A stretch of 64,000 nucleotides of DNA from Loxodes magnus. Lineage: Eukaryota; Ciliophora; Karyorelictea; Loxodida; Loxodidae. Under the pieces are notes generated by a model, which did not search any database, had not been told where the DNA came from, and saw nothing but the letters and a program-made list of their open reading frames with translations. Below are positions 12,091-24,653 of the stretch, piece after piece. Numbering within the stretch: the stretch's first letter is position 1; each line of letters begins with the position of its first letter. The stretch lies in NCBI GenBank assembly GCA_946699065.1, contig CAMPDV010001713.1, positions 1 through 64,000 of the forward strand, in the 5' to 3' direction. A program made the position numbers and the translations under genes.

Positions 12091-13404
12091 GAACTTATTC
12101 ATCTTTATAAAATCTATTAATTAATTTGGTAAATATTAAAAAAACATTTTCATACCTAAAAAATTTAATTATAATTATGACAAATAATAATAAAAGTATT
12201 TCTTTAATCTTATTAATTATAAAGCTAATATTATAGAATATAACTCAAAAAATATTATTTATTTAAAAATGATATAAATATTACAAAAATGTAAATAAAA
12301 CTCAATAATAAAACTTTAAGCAACCTTTTGAATACATTTCAACTTAATAATAATAGAAAATATTAAAAAAACAAAATTTCAGCTAAAATTTTATGATATT
12401 AATATTCAATTATGTATGAAAATAAAAAATTAATTAATTAAAAAAATAAACATATAAATTAAAAAAAATTCGTATTAATAAGAATAAAGCATAATAAAAA
12501 AATACTAAAAAGAAGAAGAAAATTAAAAAAATCTAATATGAAATATATCTGTCTTGAATAAACTAAATAAAGCTCAAAAAATATTAAAATATTTTAAATA
12601 TTAAAAAAATGTTTAAAAAAATTTAAAAAACTTAAACTATATAAAATAATATTACACAAATAACATAAATCTATATCAATTAAAAAATTAAAAAACAGTG
12701 AAAAAGCTTAAAAAATAAAAATTTACCTCATTAAGCACTTAAGTTAAAAAATGAAAGATCTTTAAAAAAAGTAAATTAAAAAAAAAGAAAAAATAATTAA
12801 AATAATTAAAAAACCTATATTAATATAATAGTAAAAAATTTTAACATGTAATTTATAAAATTTTTGTGTCTTTTTTATTATTTTTTAAATCTAAAAGGTA
12901 GTTTTTTGTATTGATTATTTATTGGAAAATTATACCTTATTAAAGTTTAATTTAATGATAATTTTTATAGAGTTGGTATTTGAATATATAAATACCGTGA
13001 TTCTATACTAATAAATAGAATTTTTCAAATCAATAAGAGGATTTTTATATTTAAAGCAAATTATTTTATTAATTTAAATTATTTATCCCAATTATTATAA
13101 ATTCTAAATCATATTAGCTCTAATAACTTAGTGTCTTTTCAAAAAATTTTAATTCATTTTTTCAATATAAAAAGTGAAGTTTTAGCGTTTTATTTTTATC
13201 AATTAACTATATATTTTTGTTTAATATAAAAAATGATTTTTTTGATTTATTGACTTTGTGTTCTTTAATTTAATTTGTTCATTTTTTATTATTTTATAAA
13301 TTATTTTAATTTTTAATTTGTTGATTTTTTTTCTCATTTTAATATAATATTTTATATTATTTTATTTTATTTTTATATAAATTTTTTTTTTTTTTCGTTT
13401 TTTC
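12091..13404. other. A+T-rich intergenic stretch
   Basis: Nothing recognised. It contains the upstream region of the GT13-like gene; a long T run lies at about 13381-13395. Confidence 0.5.
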
Positions 13405-15479
13405 ATGATTTTAAAATGTTTAAGTCTTGAAAAACTAAGTTGATCTTTGTATTTTCTTTTCTTTTTTTAGTTACATTTTTTGTTTTTGCTTTTACCTTGT
13501 CTTCGTAAGTCCAGACTTTAATTCCTATGTTTAGAAAAACAATTTTTAAGATTTGCGATTTTCTAATGGTGAGAATACATATTAATTTAGTTAAAGCTTA
13601 CTTACTACTTAGGAACAAATTGTGTAAAATCTTTAACAACCATAGAAAGATAAATTTTTAATAGAACTTCTACCTGAGAAACAGTTTGTTATTCATGGTC
13701 CTTTGAACTCCTTTGATTTTTAAGAGCTTGTCATTTCAATTTGAATCAGATTTAATTTCGATTAGCTCAAATAAAATAAATAATAAAGTAACTTATAAAG
13801 CGAAAGCGTAAGTAAATAGTTCGATCAAGTTACATAAAATCGTTACGCCATATTTGGTAATAAAATGTAAGGATGTAGTTCTTAAAATGATTATTGAGGT
13901 TACTTTTTATATCTCGAGAATTCTTTTAAATTAGATTCTAATTGAAGAATTACTTTAGAATTAGGTTCAGATAGAGGCTGCTAATTAGTTAAAAGTGATA
14001 CTGAAATAAATCAAAAAGATTGATATAATATTTAAATACTTTTGACTGCTTTTGGTTCTTCTTTTTTAGATTAAAAATAGAACTCAGAAATGCCCAAAGC
14101 TTAGCTTAAAATAAACAATGTACTATATTCTGTTTATGACTAAAAATATTATAGATTAATGTAAACTGGCAGATTTTTCAGAATTGGAGCTTAAGTAGTC
14201 TAAAAATTGGATGTTTAATAAAGAAGTATTGAATATGCTGGAAATCTTAATTCATTTGATTTTGAGCATTTTTACATTTAAAACAAATATATACTTCTCT
14301 AGTAGAACTTAGATTTATCGAACATTGCTTATAAGAGTAGTATTTTGGATTTCTTTGAAGGAACTTCTATTAAATAAGAATATTTTGATAGTCATTTGTT
14401 TTAGCTTAGGAAAAGATAAAAAAAGAAGAATTGTTAAGAACGTATATTAAATAAACTAATATCACTATGGCTCCTTTAGATCGCTAAATTTTACTTCAGA
14501 TATCATTTATAAGGAGTAATTTTGTGAAGCTCTTAATTCTGAATAATGATATCCCCAAATATATTCTTAAGTTTTAAATCAATATTAGATGTATGTTAAT
14601 AAATAGTAACTAAAAGCAGAAACTTTGTATCCAATTATAATGCCAGTCTGTAGAAGACCTTAAATCTTAAATAAAACTTTAGAATCCTTAGAAAAAGCAG
14701 ATGGGATATAAGAAACTATAATAATAATTTCTCAAGATGGAAATTTAAAAAACGTAACTGAAGTAATAAAATAATTTTAAAGAAGAGGAATTTTAAATAT
14801 TATTCACGTTCTACATCCTCAAACACAGGATTATTAGAATTTGTCTCACTTAACATAAATTAAAATGCTCAAAAGTGCATAAAATGTATTTTTCTTGTTC
14901 AATCTTACTTTAAATCATTTAAAAGCAAAGTCAGTTATTTACTGTGAAGAGGACGTGCTAATGTCTATTAATTTTTACGAATACAGTAAATGAGTAAATT
15001 AATAATTTATTCATAATCCAAAATACGGAAAACGAGTTGGTTCAGTTATGCTTACAAGTTTTGCAAGAAACATAACAGAGGAATAGGATTTGAAAAAGTT
15101 TAGTTTTGATCAAATAGTTTGAACTTGGAATTTTATAATTCCAAATTATATGTGATCTGACTTTAAATTGTTATTTACTAGATGTGATTGGCCAATACGC
15201 ATGCTATAGTATTTTGGTAAACATTTAAGAAAAACTTTTATAATACCTTATATTCCTCGAGGAAAACACATAAGCTGAAGGGATCAAGGCAATATTCATC
15301 CAGTATCTTATAGTATTGATGAATACCTTTCAAATTATTTAGAACTGAACAATCAAAAACTACATTATAAAAATTAAAAGCCTGAAATTATTTATCAAAA
15401 CTATACAAATATAGATGATGAAAGAATTGGGGCATTTTCTTGGGATTTGATGCTAAGTATTACCAACAAGACAATTTGA
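13405..15479 (+). CDS. GnT-I/POMGnT1-like (GT13) glycosyltransferase, copy B1
   Basis: The predicted protein (about 677 residues) is a paralogue of the gene at 21603. An N-terminal anchor (FYIFCFCFYLVFV) is followed by a long stem and then the catalytic domain: PIIMPVCRRPQIL, IIIISQDGN, VIYCEEDVLMSINFYEY, NYMWSD, CDWPIRML and IPRGKHISW. This order matches GnT-I, where SQD, the EDD metal site, the DWMR base region and the PEIS block occur in sequence. Here EED is at residues 501-503 and the DWP Asp at about 581. Family enzymes add GlcNAc to mannose in the Golgi; acceptor unknown. The frame holds only if 13449-13470 and 14391-14409 are removed, both GT...AG. ATG 13405 fits the first intron; ATG 13416 gives an alternative N-terminus resembling copy B2 but then needs a different correction. 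The end is TGA 15477, exactly where copy B2 has TAA. Confidence 0.78.
13449..13470 (+). other. Predicted 22-nt intron in gene B1
   Basis: GTATTT at the 5' side, a pyrimidine-rich middle and TTTAG at the 3' side. Removing it joins ATG 13405 to the frame that aligns with copy B2 for more than 300 codons. Tiny introns are known in several ciliates; this one is inferred from frame only. Confidence 0.5.
14391..14409 (+). other. Predicted 19-nt intron in gene B1
   Basis: The sequence starts GTCATTTG and ends CTTAG. The paralogue alignment lies in one frame before it and in another after it; removing 19 bases restores the match (INQYHYG against INKNHYG in copy B2). An indel in a nearby seven-A run at about 14418 is the alternative explanation. 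Confidence 0.5.
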
Positions 15480-16143
15480 AAAGAATAAAAAACTTTAGAT
15501 TCCTAATTTTATTTAATAAGCCATTTAATAAACATTATAAATCAATCCTTTTAAATACATTATGAAAACTATTAAAGAAATAAACTTGTAAATATAATTA
15601 AAAAAGTAAAAGCTACACATTAAAAATCATAGAAACATCAATCTTTAAAAATTAGAAATCAGATTAAGTTTTAAAATAATTAGCAATTAATAAAATGCTC
15701 ATTAACATTTTTTATTTAATTCATCTTATGTAAATTAATTAAGATTTAAAGATTGATAACAAATTAGATTTTAGATATTATATTTTAGTACCTAAATACA
15801 ATTTTTAAATAAAAGCTTTAAAGAATTTTCCCATTTTTCTAAATTAAATAGCAGAAAGCAAAAGTAATTTTAAAAGAATTGATATAATTTATTTTAACTA
15901 CTACTATAAAATATTAATTGCTTAAAATTAAAGTTCTTAAAGTAATTTATTAAAAGAAAATATTAAAAGATATTTCTAATTATTTGTAATTAAATTTTAA
16001 ATTGATAAACTAAAATAATTATATTTTATTAAGGCATTTCCTTACAAACTTAAATATCTTCCTTTTTCTTTTTATTAATATATAAATTTAATCTTTTTTA
16101 CTATATATCTCCCATAAAAATAGAATACTTAAAACTTCTTTAA
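15480..16143. other. A+T-rich stretch
   Basis: No feature recognised downstream of the B1 gene. Confidence 0.5.
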
Positions 16144-16171
16144 ATTTATTTATATAGAATAAAATGGCAAA

Positions 16172-16918
16172 ATGGCTTCTAAGAAATTATAAATCTCTCC
16201 AAAAATAAAATAATTAACTAGACTTAAGAGAATATTTCTACTGAACTATAATTTGATAATTAGAAATAGCAAAAGAGATTTAAGATCTAAAATAAATAAA
16301 TTAATCTCTTATACTAATTATCATCAATTTAATCAAAGAATTGAACTTTAAATAAGAAATTAACTAATAGCCTCTCTCCTAATAAATGGAAATATAATAC
16401 AATACAATTGAAAGGAGTTTAAAACATAATGTGGATCGGAGATCTAATCAATTGGAACAAATCTAGATCAACAAATGGACCAATCCAGATTCAAGAGAAA
16501 ACAGAATACGTCCTAAGTCTTTGCATTAAAAAAAGTTAAATGTTGATACTGAAAATATTGCGGCAAGATAAGAAATTGCTTAAGATTTTAATTAAAGTAA
16601 AACCTAGCAATAGAAAAAGGTATTTTCAACCTATTTAAGATTTACTGCAGCTTGAGACTATATTAGAAAAAAATATTTTAAACATACTTAGAAGTTCCAA
16701 GGATTATGGATGCACTGAGACGATTCAAAATGATAGTACGATTTTGATTTCAATACTTAGCTAGAGGAGAAAAGAAGTAAATAATAAAAATCTACGACCA
16801 AGGAAACAAGAAGAATTATACTATGAAACCTATTGAGGAAAAAACCTTTTACAAACTCATTAGTGACTGCCAAATAAAGGTGTCGTCACTTTAATATCTT
16901 ATTATTATTTTTATTATA
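16172..16918 (+). mobile_element. Decayed zinc-knuckle element, Z type
   Basis: It begins MASKK like the copy at 28201 and ends in the same 3' sequence (AAAGGTG...CACTTTAATAT) followed by a (TTA)n tail at about 16899-16918. The coil region is recognisable only across several frames, so indels are present. The knuckle at 16541-16579 starts Cys-Trp-Tyr, but the second Cys is a TGA (Trp) codon and a three-base deletion has removed the His. The downstream block LFKIYC...RLYQKKIFQ matches the 28201 copy. It is a dead copy of a probable non-autonomous retroelement. Confidence 0.6.
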
Positions 16919-17169
16919 AAATTGCTTTTTTACGCATTTATTTTAATGAATAAATTTTTAAAAAGCATTTAATTATTTTATTTATCAATTTAAAGAAATT
17001 TTAATTGTGATATTAAAACTAAATATAATTTATGTTTTAATAAATTAACTCTATTTTATCAGTATTTAAGTAATTCGAGCTCTTTTAAATTATCTTTTTA
17101 AGGATTCAATTTTTTATAATGTTTATCAAATAAATATAAAATATTTAATCGTTTTTATATCTTAAAATA

Positions 17170-18110
17170 CTTTTAGGAAAATTATACCAGGTATTAAGAA
17201 TGATTTCAATCCATCACCGTAAAGGACCAATAAATCGAAGAAGAAAAGTAGTAGAAAGAACAAATCTAGCATTTTCTATTAAATAAACCGAAAAAGAATC
17301 AACCTTAAATTTGGAATTTTATAATATTAGGAATAAATAGTAACTGCCATGTGGGAGGTCTATCATCCAATTCATGGATTTGAAGACTAACTCGCCTTAA
17401 AGTAGACGAGCTGATGTGGTTGCTAACTTTGAAATCTTTAAAGGGCAGAGAATATGTGCCAATTCGAATTGGAACTGAATTCTGTCAAAATTTGAATGCT
17501 AAAGGAAGTAAAATTGAAGGAGGATCTCAACACGGCCATGAAAATGATTGAGTTAAGGAGTTGCGATCTGAAATAAAGTATATGTAATCTCGCAGCACAG
17601 AAGTGGAATAAAATAATTCCTACAACCAACTCTATCTTTTTAAACATATGTAGTTGGATTAAATATACCCTTTCCAAGCAGCTATTATTGCATACCAAAA
17701 TTTAGTAAAACATTAAAATAAATACTACTACTGCAATAATGAATAACATCTCTATAAGAACTCCAGAGATTTCAACATTATACAAAAAGAATATTTGTAA
17801 AATTAGAGGATGAGAAATAAGACAAAAGAAACTAAGAAAGAAGGAATATGATAAGCAATTGCATAAAAGCCAACATCTCTTTAGCTACCTTTCTGATGTT
17901 TCTATAGAAGGCCTTTTTTTAAATACCTAATATAAAACTAGCGCAAGATGCATGTAGGAAATTATCCATCATTGAAGTTTAAGTGATTCTCAAGAATACC
18001 AAGAAAAGTGGGATAGGATTAAAAATTGGACGAAGAAAATCATTAAATGTAGGCACAGATGTTAAAGGTCTATAAGCAAGATTGCCTAACTTCTTTAAAT
18101 ACGTAAAATA
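17170..18110 (+). mobile_element. Decayed coiled-coil/zinc-knuckle element
   Basis: A coil-like stretch (ELNSV, MLKEVKLKEDL, MKMIELR) lies at about 17440-17570 in one frame. A worn knuckle lies at 17723-17764 in another frame: Tyr replaces the first Cys, the second Cys and the His (17747) remain, and Ser replaces the last Cys. The residues after the His (LYKN) fit the family pattern. At least one frameshift separates the two parts, so it is a pseudogene copy. The minus-strand ORF at 17438-17698 is antisense to the coil and is not taken as a gene. Confidence 0.5.
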
Positions 18111-20622
18111 ACAATTAATTTTTAAAGTGAAGTATTTAAACTTTTAAATTGCATCTATTGTATAGAGAGTACAAATTTATTAATTTAATATTTAATCCAT
18201 TTTTATAAAAAATAATTAAAAAATACTCAGAAAAACAAAATTATTAATCAAAAGAAGAAATAAAAATATTAAATTAGATAATTATTGTTGATTAAATAAA
18301 AAAAATTAATTAAAATATACTAAAATAGCAAATCTATCTTAAAAATATTAGTTTAAAAGTAAAATCATAAGAAATTGGTAAAATTTACCCAAATAATAAA
18401 AAAAAATTTGAAATTATTTTTTTTAAATTAACTCAAAATTTAAGTGACAATTAAAAATTAAAATGTAAGAAGCCAAAAATTTTATAAGAAATAAATGCAA
18501 AATAAAATAAAAAATTAAATTTTTTTTATAAATAGTATATTCTAAAATGTTTTATCCCTTAATAAAATCAAAGCAAATAAATTTTACTATTATTTTAATA
18601 ACACAAATACTTAATAATTTTAAAAGAAAAATAGCTTTAATTTAATATATAAATAAATAAAACTATTTTTAAACTAGTTAAAATCTTTATAATTTTATTC
18701 AGATTTCAGTATTTTTATAAATTATTTTAGAATAATGATATTATTTTTTTTATATATTTAATTAAAATTTTTTAATTTCTTTTTAAGAATATTGCTTAGA
18801 GAATATAGAAAAATTTATATCTTTTTTAATGATATTATAGATTAAATTAATGTTTATTTTAATAATAATAGATAAAATAATTTTCTGATATTAATTTATG
18901 TAGAATTTATATTTAAATAATTTTATAATATTAAACAGTTTATTCTGTTTTATAAATCACCAAATGTATTTTTTAATTTTAAAAATATTTTATTTATCTA
19001 AGTAAGATTTCTTAATTTTAAACTAAGATTAAAAATTATAACACATATTAGTTAAAGAATAATTTTTTATCTTTTTAATAAAAAGAAAAGTATATTTTTA
19101 CTTTATACAAAAATAATAATCTTTTAATATTTAAAAATTATATTTTAAGTTAAAAATTAAAAATACTAAAATGACTCAAATAAACTTAAGTTAATTTACT
19201 ATAAACTTAAACAATTTTTTTCTTATATTTTTACTTATTTTACTAGTTTTTTATCATTTTATACTTTAAAAAAATGTTTAATTTATTTTTACTTCTTATT
19301 CAATTTTATTCTAATATTTTTAATTTTCTTTTTTATTATTTGTTAGTTATTATTTTTTATTATTTTGTTATACATATCTCTAAAATTTTAAATATTTTAT
19401 TTATTACTGAAAGCTTTTAGATTTTTCATCTTTTAAAACTTTGAAATTGTATCATAAGAATACGTGTCATTTCACAGAATACTTTAAGATGAACTACAAT
19501 AATTTGATTTTTATATTCACCGGAAGGAAAACTGAAAAGCAGAAAAAAATGTTAAATGCTTTTTAACAAATATTTTTTACTATTTCATTAGCTTAAGTTA
19601 ATTTAATTTGAATAATTTAGCAAAATGTTTATTTTTTATTTATTTTAATTTTCTTTTTATCTATGCTATTTCTAATTATTTCTCATTATAAATTTATTTC
19701 TTTTATTAAAAATAAATGTTTAAATGATATAACACATTTAAATATATAAAGGATAGATTTCATATTTTTATTTATTTTAAGATAATTTTATTTTTAAATA
19801 GGAAAATAAACGTTTATAAAAAATATATATCTATTTTTTATTTTAAAGTAAATTAATATTTTATAATTCAAAATTGTTCACATTAAATTTATTTATTAAT
19901 TATCTAAATTTAAATACAAAATTAAGAAGCAGCTTAATAGTTTAGATTAATTAGAAATAATTTTGAAATTTATTTATACAAAAGATTAAATATTTTTAAA
20001 TTAAATTTAGATTTTAATTTTAATTATTTAATGAATTATGCTTTTTTTAAATATAGTTGATTTTTTATTTAACTTAAAATAACAAAATTTATAATTTTTA
20101 ATATTAATTGAGATATGTAAAATTTAACTTTTATATAGACTTTTAAATTACTATAATTGAACATATTATATCATTTATATAGATTTTAGATTTCTAAAGT
20201 TAATTTTAATGGATTTTTTGAATGATTGAAGAAAAATTTGTTTGCTTTAATTTGTTATTTTATTAATAAAGTAAAAGATATATTTCTATTTTAGATTAAA
20301 GGTAAGTAAAATAAATTAATTTTTAAAATCTAAATAAATTACTTATTATTGCAATTATTTTAATTATTATTTTATCACTAAAATGATGTTTTAAAACCTG
20401 TTTGTTTATTTAATTTTAAAATTTATAAGATTTATTTAAATATTATATATAAATGCTAATTTTATATTTAGTATAACTTTTATCGTTAATATTTAATTTT
20501 AAGTATTCTTTATTATATTTTTTATTAGATCTATCTTTTATATTTCCTTTGCTTTTAATTTCTATAATGGATAATCTAAATAGTTCACATAAAATTTAAG
20601 TTAAATAATTTAATGCCAAAAA
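18111..20622. other. A+T desert
   Basis: About 2.5 kb of very A+T-rich sequence with homopolymer runs. No gene, repeat family member or RNA was recognised. Confidence 0.55.
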
Positions 20623-21440
20623 ATGGAAGAATTTAAAAAGGGTAGAATGCTAAGGAAGAAGGATAAATAAAGAGTCGAAGAGGTTCACGAGAAAGAGCCA
20701 CATATCAATCAGAGAAATATAGCCACACCTCTGGAAATGCAGGAAAATCAATACAAAATAAAAAATTGTACTTTTTCTAAGCATTTCCGACTTAAGAAAT
20801 TCGACATTTTGAGATTATTCAATAGGAAGCGAAATAGAGAAAAACAATTGAGCTTCAATAAAAATTAAAACTTTTAGATCTAAGCAAAAAATATCTGTTC
20901 AGAATAATAGAGGATCTAATATGCATTCGAATCGACAAGAAAATAATATGCTAAAATTGCAACAAAAAATATAATAAAATAATTGAAGATTATTATTCCC
21001 ATGAAACTTCGTTAAAAAAATGCAATAACTTTGTGAAATTAAAGTAGATATCTGAATCTTAGGAGGACAAAAAAGTGAAACGCTGTAAAAAGAAAATTCA
21101 TTAGTATAATAAGTGAGGAGAACGAAATACTGGATAAAAAAAACAAGAACCAGAAATTATGGAAATCGAATAATTAAATCATGGTAAAATAAAGAAAAAC
21201 AAGACGAAATAACCTCGAAAGAAATTCTAACACTGTCACTCTTAGAAGCATTTGTTTAGTAACTTTACTTATTTTATATAAATGAGAAGGAAGGAAGCAT
21301 AGAAGGATATGAAGAATACTGATTAAACTATAAATTACAACTAATTGAATAAAAAGTGTAAGATTCTGGAATCAAAATACTACCAATCCTCCCACAGAGA
21401 CTTAAATATGCTTGATTAAGCCGAGAGATAAATTATTTTT
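20623..21440 (+). mobile_element. Decayed coiled-coil/zinc-knuckle element
   Basis: The sequence opens MEEFKKGRM, similar in style to the MVEGF starts of other copies. A worn knuckle lies at 21225-21266: Phe replaces the first Cys, the second Cys (21234) and His (21249) remain, and Phe (TTT, one base from TGT) replaces the last Cys. The knuckle is out of frame with the start, so the copy carries indels. It lies just upstream of the B2 gene. Confidence 0.5.
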
Positions 21441-21602
21441 AATGATTAATAATAAAATATAATTTAATATTATTTTATTCTTTAATATCTATTTATTTTA
21501 TGCTTTTTAATAGTTTTATTCTTATATTTTAATTTTATTTTTTTTAATTTTGTTTTTATTAAATTTTCAATTTTAGTTGTTTTCTTTTTTATTATTTTTA
21601 GA

Positions 21603-23756
21603 ATGTTTTCGAAGAAAAAGACTTTTTATTCTTTGATCTTTTCTTTTTCTTTGATCTACCTTTTTTAGTTTCAACTTTCATCTTTAATATTTAGAATGCT
21701 AGGTCTTTATGAAAATAATTCTAAATAAAGCATTCTATATAGATTTACTACCTCTGATCTTATCATAAATAGTTCAGATTTTTTATCTTAAAGCAAGTTA
21801 GAAGTTTAATAGCTACATTTAGCAAATGAAATAACTGGATTAGAGCATTACCTTTAGGAAAACTAATTAAAATGCTATAATTTGCTATTGTAACATGAAA
21901 AGCATTAGAACTATACTGAAAGCTCTCCCAATCATGAAATCTCTATATAATTGAATGGTAATTAGTAATTTTGAGTTTATGGACCTCTTAATTCCTTTGA
22001 CTTTACTGAGCTTTTTATTTCTTTTTGAATAAAATTTAATTTTAGTTTTCTAGAAACTAAATAATAAAAAGGTATTTCAGCTTTCTAAGAATTTTAAGAC
22101 TCTTAAATATATAATTCTCAATCTTAGCGTTTTGCTATTTTAGGAAATAAAGTTTAAGGCTGTGGTAAGAAGAATGATTTTTGAGGTTATTTTCTCTTTC
22201 TTGCTCACAATTTATTTTATGACAAGAAGTATACAATTTTGCTAGAAATTGGATCTGATTAAGGTTGTCAGCTTATTGTTAGCAAAACAGAAATAAACAA
22301 AGAAAAATGATACAATATTCAATTTCTTTTAACTGCTTATGGTACTAAATTTTTCGATTTGCAAAGCAATTAAAAAAAACCAAAAGCTTAGCTTAAAATA
22401 AATGACGAAATATTGTCAGTTTATGATAATAAATACTATAGATTAATGCAAACAGGAAGACGTTTCAGAATTGGAGCTTAAATAGTTGAAAAAAAATCAA
22501 CTTTTGAAAATAACTAAGAAATTATGGGTAATGTAAACTCATTCATTATGAAGAATTTTTACATCTAAAATAAATATTTTCTCGTAAATAAATAAAACTA
22601 ACAAAATGACGCTGCTCAAAAAAGTAGCATATTAACTTTCTTGACTGATATAAAAATAAGAAGAGAGTTTATTGGATCGTACAATGCTAACAAAATTAAT
22701 AGATATATCAAGATATATAATATATTTTAAATAAATAAAAACCATTATGGACATACAGCTGAATTAGATGCCTCACAGGATTAGTTTTATCATTATCATT
22801 GCAAATAAGCTCAATTTCATGAGTATCATCCCTTAATTTATGAATAAGTCAAAGCTAAGTATTTCAAATATATCAGATAATTTAATTTAAATACTGACAC
22901 TTTAATCCCCATTGTAATGCCTACTTTTAACAGGTCAGAAATTTTAAGATAAACCCTCTTTACAATTGAAAGTGCTATAGGAGTTAATTAAGCAATAATA
23001 ATTATTTCACAAGATTAACAAATTTAAAAGGTTACATAAGTAATTTAATTTTTTCAATAAAGAGGAATTTTAAAAATCATTCATATATTTCATCCTACGC
23101 CTTAAATCCCTGAAGAATTCAAGGACTTTAGAACGAAAGAATATATATGCGCTTCTAACGCTTTATTTTTGATGAATTTAACATTTTCTCATTTAAAAGC
23201 AAATGCTTTGCTATGATGTGAAGAAGATGTTCCGCTTTCTATAGATTTTTATGAATTTAGTAAATGAATTTACCGAAAATTAATTTTTAATCCTCACTTT
23301 GGGAAAAGAATTGGTTTCGTTTAGTTAACAAATGAGCCATAAAATTTTTCAAACTATGAAACTCTATTTCAGTTCAGACTTAACAGTATATAATTCCATT
23401 ATAATTTCATGCTACCTAATTATGTTTGGTCCGATGTAAGCGAAGTATTTTGAGGATGCGATTGGCCTACTCATATAGTTGAGTATTTAAATATTAATTA
23501 AAAAAAAACATTTTTGAGTCCAGAAATAACAAGAGGTAAGCATGCAAGTTGGTATGGTGAATCTAATGTTCATTCTAATAAAAAGTTAATTTGATTAGAA
23601 GATTTTATAAAGAAAGTAAAGCTTATAGATTTCCCTGTAAATTACGATAACATTGATCCTATAATTCTTAAACCAAATTATACTCTGTAAAAATCTTTAA
23701 TCTCTTATGTGCATTCTTGGGATTATTATATGAGTATTTATAATAACACAATTTAA
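21603..23756 (+). CDS. GnT-I/POMGnT1-like (GT13) glycosyltransferase, copy B2
   Basis: A single frame of 717 codons runs from ATG 21603 to TAA 23754, with no intron needed. An N-terminal hydrophobic segment is followed by a Gln-rich coil-like stem, a middle domain shared with B1 (GNK.QGC, LLEIGSDQGCQL, YYRLMQTGR.FRIGAQ) and a GT13 catalytic domain: IPIVMPTFNRSEIL, IIIISQD, LLWCEEDVPLSIDFYEF, NYVWSDV, CDWPTHIVEYL and PEITRGKHASWYGES. The EED triad, DWP and PEITRG blocks match the metal site, base region and donor loop of GnT-I. Its Trp codons at 23427 and 23550 are TGG where B1 has TGA, direct evidence that TGA means Trp. The stem is long, as in POMGnT1, so the acceptor could be protein O-mannose or an N-glycan; this cannot be settled here. 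Confidence 0.82.
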
Positions 23757-24189
23757 AAACTTATTTTAAATAATATTACTATAAAGCTGGTATTAGATTT
23801 AATATTTTTAACTAATAACATTTATCAAAGAAGCAATAAAAATATTATAACAATAATAAGAAATATAATATTTAATTAAATATTATTACTTTAGAGTCAC
23901 TTATATTTAAACTTGAAACCTACCTTATATAGCATCTTTTATTTCTCTATATTTATAATAATAACTATTAAATTAAATTATATAATGTTCGCCTTTCAGC
24001 TTAATAATAATAAATTATTAACGTAATGTTGCCTTTGTTTGGTTTATCACGAATTAAAAATTTACTGTTTTTCTGCTCCCTTAATTATTTTAATTTAAAT
24101 AGATTACATTCTTCCTGATTCTTGATTTTCATTCCGAAGTTTGGAGAGTGAATATTACAGGGGATTTCTCATTCTTATGAAAATAATTA
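23757..24189. other. A+T-rich stretch
   Basis: Only short low-complexity runs were seen. Confidence 0.45.
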
Positions 24190-24500
24190 TGCATTAGTTC
24201 TAAATTTTTCTAAAATTAAATACAAAATTAAAATTATTCTCAGTTTTATCTTTTCCAATCAGTCTATGTTAAGATATCTCTGAGACTTGGATTTAAACCT
24301 GATTAATCAGCTCCGATATTAAGTCGTAAGCCAGATTTTCATACGGCTAAAGAGAATACTCGAATAAATCAAACTTATCTTACAGAGTCTGTCACTCTTT
24401 TTGTGATTGCATCTACGACGAAATTACTCGTATGATAGTATACACAGCGACAGATTACCTGATAACCTAGCTAACTACTTAGTTTCGATACTTTAATATT
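24190..24500 (-). repeat. SINE-like repeat, copy e
   Basis: On the minus strand it aligns with the first 150-200 bases of the copy at 30120: shared stretches are GGTAATCTG, GTGTATACT, GAGTAATNTCGT and TAGATGC. Further on it contains GGTTTAAATCC, close to a tRNA-type B box (GGTTCGAATCC). It is richer in G+C than its flanks. The 3' end seen in copies a, b, c and d was not found, so this copy may be truncated or belong to a sister family. Confidence 0.45.
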
Positions 24501-24653
24501 ATAATATTTAAGCTAGAATAAAATGAATGGTTAGATTTAATAAATATAAAAACTATATCTCAGACAAATAAGTTATAACTTAAATAATTTATTATTTAAG
24601 TTATAAATAGATTCATTATTTTATATCTTTTGTTTCAAAATAAAAAGATAAAG

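Noticed and set aside
14414..14424. Programmed ribosomal frameshift at a seven-A run in gene B1
   Set aside because: A 19-nt GT...AG segment just upstream explains the frame change more simply, and the paralogue lacks the shift.
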